A stretch of 64,000 bases of DNA from a virus. The position numbers were made by a program, and so were the translations under genes. The DNA is taken from IMG/VR virus record IMGVR_UViG_3300008262_000024, positions 28,843 through 92,842 of that record; one strand, written 5' to 3'. Of the stretch, positions 60,187 through 64,000 are shown piece by piece. Each line of letters starts with the position of its first letter. Within the stretch, counting starts at the first letter, position 1. The notes beneath the pieces are model-generated. The model was not told the DNA's origin. It was given only the letters and a program-made list of their open reading frames with translations, and did no database searches.

Positions 60187-60389
60187 TGTTTACCATTAAT
60201 ATAACTTACAATTAAATCTCTTTCTTGAGGAGTTAAATCTTTCATCAACTTATCTTGACCTATCTCTCTGACAATAGATTGTAGCTGATAGAAGTTAATC
60301 TTACCTTGAGCAAGGTATATATTCAATTGTTGTTTAATAGTATTAGTATTCATTTGCTGCTGTAGGTTACCTTCCAATGTTATATTCAT
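60183..60389 (-). CDS. Hypothetical helical protein, 68 aa
   Basis: Unrecognised, Gln-rich and helical (NLQQQMNTNTIKQQLNIYLAQGK). LTPQERDLIVSYINGK at the end resembles a short helix-loop-helix. Overlaps the GroES-like gene by 4 bases, so it is translated directly after it. Confidence 0.45.
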   Translation of the reverse strand: MNITLEGNLQQQMNTNTIKQQLNIYLAQGKINFYQLQSIVREIGQDKLMKDLTPQERDLIVSYINGKQ

Positions 60390-60679
60390 AACAACACTTT
60401 ACATGCAACATCAGCTTCTCTAAACAGCTGATACTTTTGTTTACCTCCATCATGAGTTTTACCTTCAAAACTTGTAGGCATTGAATGTGGAAAAAACATT
60501 ACTCTATCTCCTACTTTGTAAAGCTCAACTTGGCTTCCTACTGCAACAACAACATCACCATTATATTCTTCTACATCAGAAGTTTGTGTACCATTAGGTA
60601 AGTATACTCCAGTAGATGTTTGTTCTAGTTCTTTGTACTCAATTAAAATACCTTTAGGGTGTGGTTCATACATAATCAT
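60386..60679 (-). CDS. GroES-like co-chaperonin
   Basis: 97 residues, normal for the Cpn10 family. Near the start PKGILIEYKELEQTSTGVYLP matches the GroES pattern (P..RV.V...E....GI.LP). GDVVVAVGSQVELYKVGDRVMFFPHSM is the conserved barrel (G.VvaVG...  vkvGD.Vlf). The YQLFREADVACKVL end matches the final strand. Part of the mobile loop region is different (GVYLPNGTQTSDVEEY). Phage co-chaperonins such as T4 gp31 work with host GroEL to fold the capsid protein; the same role is inferred because it is the first gene of the late block. Confidence 0.85.
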   Translation of the reverse strand: MIMYEPHPKGILIEYKELEQTSTGVYLPNGTQTSDVEEYNGDVVVAVGSQVELYKVGDRVMFFPHSMPTSFEGKTHDGGKQKYQLFREADVACKVLL

Positions 60680-60697
60680 ATCTTATAAATTTTAAAA

Positions 60698-60729
60698 CAA
60701 AAGTAAAGTTATAGTTTGACTTTAACAAA
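60698..60729 (-). promoter_or_regulatory. Late-block promoter (Bacteroidota type)
   Basis: On the minus strand TTTG (60726-60729), exactly 20 bases, then TACTTTTG (60698-60705), a full match to TTTG-N20-TAnnTTTG. The start point would be near 60690, about 10 bases before the GroES-like ATG. It is the best promoter in the window and stands at the head of the late block. Confidence 0.75.
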
Positions 60730-60746
60730 TAAAAAGTAAAGTTATA
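60699..60746. repeat. Two 15-bp direct repeats at the late promoter
   Basis: AAAAGTAAAGTTATA occurs at 60699-60713 and 60732-60746, 33 bases (about three helix turns) apart. The first copy overlaps the -7 box of the late promoter. A regulator or phage RNA polymerase site is possible. Confidence 0.6.
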
Positions 60747-60759
60747 ACTTAACTAACTG

Positions 60760-61015
60760 TTGCTGAGTAGATATAATTTTCCCCTGAGAGTTTTAAACTT
60801 AATTTTGGATTTCCTGCAGTTGGTTTTTAGCCCCTAGTCTACTCTTCCCCTTACACGCTGGTGGTAGCCCTGCAATTATACCAAAACCTTTTTTGCAACT
60901 ATCGGAGAAAGTTATCTTCCTATTTAGAAGATTCTGATCCAACTTCTAACCCACTTTTACTTATGGGTGATCCAGAGGTTAAGAGGGTAAGACCTTAACT
61001 TGGGTTGCAGTGCAA
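60760..61015. ncRNA. Folded, GC-richer non-coding region in the divergent control region
   Basis: No gene is seen in 60680-61140. Of 230 bases from 60781 on, 95 are G or C (41%), well above the surrounding DNA. Inverted repeats are dense: GAGTAGA/TCTACTC (60765/60838), TTAGAAG/CTTCTAA (60924/60943), ATCTTC/GAAGAT (60914/60927), ACCCA/TGGGT (60949/60964) and GTTAAG/CTTAAC (60978/60994). I cannot tell which strand is transcribed. It may be a structured RNA, a replication origin or a regulatory site. It fits no tRNA or other RNA family known to me. Confidence 0.4.
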
Positions 61016-61064
61016 ATATATAAAAAATTTTTTTTAAAAAAATAAAATGTTTTGTGTTTATGTA

Positions 61065-61078
61065 AGTGGGTACCTACT
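61065..61078. promoter_or_regulatory. Near-palindrome, possible early operator
   Basis: AGTGGGTACCTACT is a 14-base palindrome with one mismatch pair, between a TTTG (61051-61054) and the first early gene. TTTG plus 20 bases reaches TACTCAAC, a poor -7 box. The site could bind a repressor or activator of the early block. TTGCAGTGCAA at 61005-61015 is a second perfect palindrome nearby. Confidence 0.35.
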
Positions 61079-61140
61079 CAACAAAACCACCCCTCCTAAT
61101 CTTTAGGGCGACGTTGCCCCACACTAAAACCTCTAGAAAA

Positions 61141-61377
61141 ATGAGCAAGCTCACAAATTTATTAAAAAGCAATCTTGAAAGTAGTGCAGAACAACTAGTT
61201 GACATTACTAAGGATAACGTTGCTAGTGTAATCTTGAAGGATAAAATCTTCGCAATTCTTTGCGAGAACTTTGATGTTGAACCAACATTTACCGAGATTA
61301 CAACAAGTAAGGGTAAAACCCTTATTGTTGTTAGCAATTCAACAGTTCAGGAATTGAAGAAAGCGTTGCTTTCTTAA
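61141..61377 (+). CDS. First early gene, hypothetical 78 aa
   Basis: Unrecognised. MSKLTNLLKSNLESSAEQLVDITKDNV start, then a helix-strand end (EITTSKGKTLIVVSNSTVQELKKALLS). The frame is open to a GTG at 61066, but that extension runs over the palindromic control site; the ATG at 61141 is preferred. It is followed by a strong terminator, so it may form its own short transcript. Its place as the first early gene suggests host takeover or regulation. Confidence 0.6.
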   Translation: MSKLTNLLKSNLESSAEQLVDITKDNVASVILKDKIFAILCENFDVEPTFTEITTSKGKTLIVVSNSTVQELKKALLS

Positions 61378-61387
61378 TTCCTTCACA

Positions 61388-61419
61388 GAAGAGAAAGGGC
61401 TTCGCCCTTTCCTTCTTTT
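61388..61419 (+). terminator. Strong intrinsic terminator
   Basis: GAAGAGAAAGGGC and GCCCTTTCCTTC form a 12-bp stem with one mismatch and a TTC loop, followed by TTTT. It begins 10 bases after the stop at 61377. Confidence 0.85.
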
Positions 61420-61547
61420 GATTATATATCGTTAAACCTGCATACAAGACAATTACCAACAATGTGCTTCTTTTGGCTAATTATTAAATATATAGCACAA
61501 AATACTGATCAAAGTTCTAGACTTAGATCACAAGGGTTTGGCAACTG

Positions 61548-61555
61548 TACCTTTG
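61548..61555 (+). promoter_or_regulatory. -7-like box TACCTTTG
   Basis: Exact TAnnTTTG on the plus strand with no -33 TTTG. A start near 61562 would give an RNA opening with the four-way junction and leading into the gene at 61742. Confidence 0.35.
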
Positions 61556-61589
61556 TATAAAATAACAAACAGTTGTTGATTTTACTTAT

Positions 61590-61665
61590 AGCTTTGATAA
61601 AATAGTTTAATAAACTAATTACTATTTATAGTAAGTTTAATTGCCTGAGAAGCAATATCAAAGTT
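61590..61665 (+). ncRNA. Cloverleaf-like four-way RNA junction
   Basis: An outer stem CTTTGATA/TATCAAAG (61592-61599/61656-61663) can extend to ten pairs with a G-U. It encloses three hairpins: TAGTTT/AAACTA (61603-61617), TTACTA/TAGTAA (61619-61634) and TTGC/GCAA with a 7-base loop (61641-61655). It has a tRNA-like outline, but the last loop is CTGAGAA, not the T-loop, and the middle loop cannot hold an anticodon. It is therefore not a working tRNA. Confidence 0.5.
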
Positions 61666-61687
61666 TTAGGTGTAAATTAAAAACTAA

Positions 61688-61727
61688 TGCTCCTAGGTTC
61701 CTACATATTGTAGGTTTAGTAAGAGCA
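61688..61727 (+). promoter_or_regulatory. Leader hairpin before the 77-aa gene
   Basis: TGCTC/GAGCA encloses CCTACA/TGTAGG with a 3-base loop, ending 14 bases before the ATG at 61742. It could shape ribosome access. Confidence 0.5.
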
Positions 61728-61741
61728 CAACAAATAAAACA

Positions 61742-61975
61742 ATGGCACAAGCACTCTTTAATACTTTTCATAGTGATGTAACTCCTAAGTATTTACAACA
61801 ATACATAGATAGATTAGCCATAATAAATGGTCTTAAATTTACTGGTGATAAAATAACTGGTGAAGATAAAGCAACTGTTTTTATTAGTAATCTTTCTCAC
61901 GGCATCTGTTCTTGGACTATTTATAAGTCTGATGGAGATGTAGAACTTGGAATGTTTATTCTTGAAAAAAATTAA
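61742..61975 (+). CDS. Hypothetical early protein, 77 aa
   Basis: Unrecognised. MAQALFNTFHSDVTPKYLQQYIDRLAIINGL is helical; GDKATVFISNL, CSWTIYKSDGDVELGMFIL are strands. No membrane segment or signal peptide. Standing alone between two structured RNA stretches, it may be regulated by RNA structure. Function unknown. Confidence 0.55.
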   Translation: MAQALFNTFHSDVTPKYLQQYIDRLAIINGLKFTGDKITGEDKATVFISNLSHGICSWTIYKSDGDVELGMFILEKN

Positions 61976-61983
61976 AACACAGC

Positions 61984-62029
61984 ACAGGTTGCAGGACATC
62001 CACTATTCAGTGGCTCTGTCCTCACCTGT
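61984..62029 (+). repeat. Strong nested hairpin
   Basis: ACAGGT/ACCTGT, AGGACA/TGTCCT and CCACT/AGTGG stack to 17 pairs with a 4-base loop. It begins 9 bases after the stop at 61975. There is no T run, so it is not a classic terminator; an RNA stability or processing element is more likely. Confidence 0.65.
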
Positions 62030-62044
62030 AAAGAATTTGCACAA

Positions 62045-62121
62045 AGTTGTAATATTTCAAGACTCCTTTCTTAATGAAATAGTTTAAGAATAGGGAAAAT
62101 GGAAGGTCTGTTATTACAACT
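62045..62121 (+). repeat. Long-range stem enclosing a hairpin
   Basis: AGTTGTAATA (62045-62054) and TATTACAACT (62112-62121) form a 10-bp stem. Inside lie AGAC/GTCT and TTCTTAA/TTAAGAA. The stem closes exactly at the first base of the TGA stop that opens the following start-less frame. Confidence 0.5.
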
Positions 62122-62123
62122 GA

Positions 62124-62354
62124 CTATTTCTTATTCTAGTATGGCTAATATGTTTAGCCAATGGATTTTTCTTTGCTGATATTCTAATAAATTTCTTTTT
62201 AGGATATACAGAATCAGCAATCAGTGGTGCTACTACTAAAGAAAGTCAAGCATATTTTAGTGTTGTAATGCTTGTCTTGATTACACTAACACTATATTTA
62301 TACACAAAATGTTTAACCTTTAAAAAATTCAATTCAAAAAACGAGCTATGGTAA
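62124..62354 (+). pseudogene. Two-helix membrane protein frame without start codon
   Basis: The frame is open from a TGA at 62121 to a TAA at 62354. It reads LFLILVWLICLANGFFFADILINFF, then GYTESAISGATTKESQAYF, then SVVMLVLITLTLYLYTKCL and a basic end: two membrane helices with a short loop. There is no ATG, GTG or TTG at its start; only an internal ATG. Its TAA overlaps the next gene's ATG, as in a real coupled pair. It could start at ATT, be reached by a +1 shift from the short frame starting at 62099, or be a gene broken by mutation or a sequence error. Confidence 0.45.
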
Positions 62355-62722
62355 CATTACCCAAAAATTGTAAGGTAGTTTATGGAAGCACAGGTGTTTT
62401 CGTAAAAATGATCTATGCCACTTGTTTACCTGTTGGTGAACATGATGGTATTACTGTATTTAAATCACCAAAAAGTGGTAAAAATTACTTTGAGTTAAAC
62501 TTTCATGTGGATTATCAAAAAGATATGCCTATGAAAGTAAGTAAAGCCTATTTTGAACACAAGAAAAAAGCTATGTTGTTCAACAGGCTTAAAAAACAGG
62601 AAATTATTAAAAAAGAGATAGAAATTATCTCTAACAGTGATTTTCCAGGTACATGGGATATATGGCATTTGAAACAAAATAATCAATTGCCTAATCCACC
62701 GCTACAATTAAGTATTTTTTAA
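62348..62722 (+). CDS. Hypothetical early protein, 124 aa
   Basis: Unrecognised, basic. The first 60 residues are beta-rich (CKVVYGSTGVFVKMIYAT, YFELNFHVDY). A Lys-rich helix (KKKAMLFNRLKKQEIIKKEIEII) follows and a proline-rich end. The ATG lies within the last codons of the start-less membrane frame. A nucleic-acid-binding role is possible from the charge. Confidence 0.55.
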   Translation: MVTLPKNCKVVYGSTGVFVKMIYATCLPVGEHDGITVFKSPKSGKNYFELNFHVDYQKDMPMKVSKAYFEHKKKAMLFNRLKKQEIIKKEIEIISNSDFPGTWDIWHLKQNNQLPNPPLQLSIF

Positions 62723-62728
62723 CTAACC

Positions 62729-62778
62729 AACAGAGAGGCATATGGTGTAGTGGATTAAGTTTCCAAGCACACTCTGTT
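62729..62778 (+). promoter_or_regulatory. Leader hairpin before the lipoprotein gene
   Basis: AACAGAG/CTCTGTT encloses GTG/CAC and TGGA/TCCA stems. It ends 14 bases before the lipoprotein ATG. The inside contains TGGTGTAGTGG, like a tRNA D-arm, but is too short to be a tRNA. Confidence 0.45.
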
Positions 62779-62792
62779 TAATTTAACTAACA

Positions 62793-62930
62793 ATGAAGCA
62801 AACAGTACAAATTTTCATTTTAATGTGCATAGTAGCTGCAATGACTAGCTGTGCATCAAAAAAGAACAAATATCGCTGCAAGGGATTATCGGCTCACCCT
62901 GATTTCAAAAAGAGCTGGACTAAAAATTAA
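62793..62930 (+). CDS. Tiny phage lipoprotein, 45 aa
   Basis: Starts MKQTVQIFILMCIVAAMTSC with a basic start, hydrophobic core and lipobox ending at Cys20, then a short basic mature part with Lys-rich ASKKNKYRCK. It should be exported, lipid-modified and held in the inner or outer membrane. Small early phage lipoproteins in other systems block superinfection; here this is a guess. The gap of 5 bases to the next gene supports a true gene. Confidence 0.7.
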   Translation: MKQTVQIFILMCIVAAMTSCASKKNKYRCKGLSAHPDFKKSWTKN

Positions 62931-62935
62931 TACAC

Positions 62936-63169
62936 ATGTATTTAGGAGAATTACATGACATTGATGGTAATATTATGGTATACCTTCCATCAGTACCAAC
63001 AAAACAAAAATGGTATCCATTAAGTAAATTCAACAATGTAATAGTTGTTGACAAATTGGAATCCAAAATTGTGGAAGTAGAATTAATTCCCAATGAAGGA
63101 GAACTGGATGAGCAGCCAGAATATACTGCTCGTATTGTTAAACCATTAATTAACTTTTATGACAACTAA
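62936..63169 (+). CDS. Hypothetical early protein, 77 aa
   Basis: Unrecognised, beta-rich small barrel-like protein (MYLGELHDIDGNIMVYLPS, NNVIVVDKLESKIVEVELIP). Acidic. Overlaps the Myb-like gene by 11 bases, so the two are probably translated together. Confidence 0.55.
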   Translation: MYLGELHDIDGNIMVYLPSVPTKQKWYPLSKFNNVIVVDKLESKIVEVELIPNEGELDEQPEYTARIVKPLINFYDN

Positions 63170-63425
63170 CAGAAATTCATGGAGTCCAAAAGAACAGGAA
63201 GTTCTTTTAAAAATCCTTGAGAAAAACAAGGAATTTGTATTAAGTTATAGTTTTGAATTAGCAGCTAAAAAGCTTAACAGAAGTTTATCAGCTGTTAGTC
63301 AGTACTATTATTATCACAAGAATAAGATTGAAAAACAATCTTTAAACAAGCAGTTTAAAACTCTTGTTAGAAGTGGTAAATACAAATTAACAAAGAAAGG
63401 TAATCTTTTTATTGTGGAAATATGA
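63159..63425 (+). CDS. Myb/SANT-like DNA-binding protein
   Basis: 88 residues. Residues 8-55 follow the Myb/SANT three-helix pattern: WSPKEQEVLLKILEKN, then LSYSFELAAKKLNRS, then LSAVSQYYYYHKNK, with Trp8 in the core, a Leu/Ala-rich middle and the R-S-x-x-A-V recognition helix. The basic C-terminal part has a small strand end (GNLFIVEI). Early place and size suggest a transcription regulator of phage or host genes. It overlaps both neighbours. Confidence 0.65.
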   Translation: MTTNRNSWSPKEQEVLLKILEKNKEFVLSYSFELAAKKLNRSLSAVSQYYYYHKNKIEKQSLNKQFKTLVRSGKYKLTKKGNLFIVEI

Positions 63426-63520
63426 GAGCTATAATGAAAAGATTTGATCCAGAACATTATGTTCTTATGTTTTACATCATTTTAATGGTATGCATATGGA
63501 TTTATCACTATGGGATATGA
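63422..63520 (+). CDS. 32-residue membrane microprotein
   Basis: MRAIMKRFDPEHYVLMFYII then LMVCIWIYHYGI: a charged start and one membrane helix. ATGA overlaps join it to the Myb-like gene before it and to the ATG at 63517 after it. This double coupling makes it credible in spite of its length. Function unknown; membrane microproteins of early phage regions often modulate host envelope proteins. Confidence 0.6.
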   Translation: MRAIMKRFDPEHYVLMFYIILMVCIWIYHYGI

Positions 63521-63678
63521 TGAGATTAAAAGTAAGCTCTCTGGTTAAACCTAACAAGCCAGAGAGCACTTTTATCTCTACCAAACCAAAACTAAAAAAA
63601 GTTGTAGCCTATGATGATGTGCTAGACTACAACTCACAAGCAAAGCACATCTTTACACAAATTAATAAAGACAAATGA
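63517..63678 (+). CDS. Hypothetical early protein, 53 aa
   Basis: Unrecognised basic protein starting MMRLKVSSLVKPNKPESTF. The frame is open up to 63490, but the ATG at 63517 overlaps the microprotein stop by ATGA, the usual pattern in this operon. It ends in an ATGA overlap with the next gene. Confidence 0.5.
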   Translation: MMRLKVSSLVKPNKPESTFISTKPKLKKVVAYDDVLDYNSQAKHIFTQINKDK

Positions 63679-63920
63679 ATACAAATTTTGTAATGCCTAT
63701 TAGATGGAATGAAGAAGATATGACACAAATGGATATTCTGCATAAAAACTTGCAGATGAACTTTATGTGGTCAGATTTCTTCATCAATAAAGGTGATATC
63801 ATCATGTTCAACAAATGTCAAAATGATATTAACAATATCAGATTGGCAATTAAAGAAATAAAACAACAACAACAATCTAAGTACAACAACAAAAATCAAA
63901 AACAATTTAACAAAAATTAA
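63675..63920 (+). CDS. Hypothetical early protein, 81 aa
   Basis: Unrecognised. MNTNFVMPIRWNEEDMTQMDILHKN start, a helix with NDINNIRLAIKEIKQQQQ, and an Asn/Gln/Lys-rich end (low complexity, CAACAACAAC repeats). ATGA overlap with the previous gene. Confidence 0.5.
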   Translation: MNTNFVMPIRWNEEDMTQMDILHKNLQMNFMWSDFFINKGDIIMFNKCQNDINNIRLAIKEIKQQQQSKYNNKNQKQFNKN

Positions 63921-63932
63921 AATTTAGAAATC

Positions 63933-64000
63933 ATGAGTAACATCGTAATTAAAGTAGCACAGTCAGAAATTAAAAATGACAAAAATCAGCGTCCTTACAA
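63933..64000 (+). CDS. Early gene cut by the right edge
   Basis: Starts MSNIVIKVAQSEIKNDKNQR and runs off the window. Only 22 residues are visible, with a strand then basic-polar residues. Spacing of 12 bases from the last stop fits the operon. Not identifiable. Confidence 0.5.
   Translation, partial: MSNIVIKVAQSEIKNDKNQRPY

Larger units (their letters stand above)
61378..61741 (+). ncRNA. Non-coding stretch with a chain of hairpins
   Basis: After the terminator this 364-base stretch has no convincing gene. It contains successive stem-loops at 61463-61499 (TGTGC/GCACA), 61506-61530 (TGATC-AAGT stem), 61531-61555, 61590-61665 (four-way junction) and 61688-61727. A -7-like TACCTTTG lies at 61548-61555. 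A 32-codon frame at 61462-61560 overlaps the hairpins and is not called. The order suggests a folded leader or separate small RNA before the next gene. Confidence 0.45.

Noticed and set aside
1-60679. Reassigned stop codon, as in some crAss-like phages
   Set aside because: TAG, TGA and TAA each end recognisable genes at tight junctions (TAG for terminase and lysozyme, TGA for the 2118-residue and M15 genes).
60760-61015. tRNA or tmRNA in the control region
   Set aside because: No T-loop sequence, no acceptor stem ending in CCA, and no tag frame found on either strand.
61066-61377. Longer 103-residue first early protein from a GTG
   Set aside because: The extension runs over a palindromic control site and a good ATG exists at 61141.
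61462-61560. 32-residue protein with hydrophobic start
   Set aside because: It overlaps three hairpins and a -7-like box and has no coupling to neighbours.
62099-62179. Short ATG frame of 26 codons
   Set aside because: It lies within the RNA stem and has no protein-like character by itself; kept only as a possible entry to the start-less frame.
62729-62778. tRNA gene (TGGTGTAGTGG D-arm-like stretch)
   Set aside because: Only about 50 bases with no anticodon or T arm; called as a leader hairpin.
1-64000. CRISPR array, insertion sequence, integrase or diversity-generating element
   Set aside because: No regular repeat-spacer pattern, transposase, integrase or reverse transcriptase is visible.

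Overview
The window is most of the genome of a tailed phage of the crAss-like group (Crassvirales). Its host is a Bacteroidota bacterium. The grounds are the gene content (large terminase, crAss-type portal, scaffold and capsid genes, ring proteins, a very long P22 gp10-like tail protein and giant cargo proteins ending in a DFDID RNA polymerase), the AT-rich sequence, and promoter-like boxes fitting the Bacteroidota pattern TTTG-N20-TAnnTTTG. Start codons have no Shine-Dalgarno sequence. A secreted protein with a type IX secretion (type B) sorting domain suggests a host that has this system, as many environmental Flavobacteriia and Cytophagia do, but the host cannot be named. All three stop codons end genes, so the standard code is used.

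Layout. Bases 1-60679 are one block of late genes on the minus strand, read right to left. It starts with a GroES-like co-chaperonin behind the best promoter in the window, then small genes including an HU-like protein and a DUF5856-like protein. Next come packaging and head genes (terminase, portal, scaffold, major capsid), head-tail genes, and a tail-fibre region (46.9-36.9 kb) of repeat-rich and collagen-like proteins. A lysis region with a GH24 lysozyme, M15 peptidase, holin and spanin candidates is interrupted by a cassette of four signal-peptide proteins (33.3-36.4 kb). Ring proteins and the large tail protein follow. Four giant or large proteins close the block (24.4 kb to the left edge), and these are inferred to be packaged and ejected. 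The last, cut by the window edge, carries the RNA polymerase motif.

Bases 60680-61140 are a divergent control region holding a GC-richer, strongly folding stretch. Bases 61141-64000 are the start of the early block on the plus strand. It holds small genes, a Myb/SANT-like DNA-binding protein, a tiny lipoprotein and a 32-residue membrane protein, many joined by ATGA overlaps. Where these genes do not touch, the gaps hold strong RNA hairpins, one of them a four-way junction.

Most unusual are: a 3014-residue cargo protein with three separate HExxH metallopeptidase-like modules, a terminal lysozyme-like domain and at least fifteen short Gly-Gly linkers; the secreted cassette with its T9SS sorting domain; a 12-bp hairpin that hides a start codon; and the folded RNAs of the control and early regions. 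All function calls are by eye from sequence motifs, without database searches.
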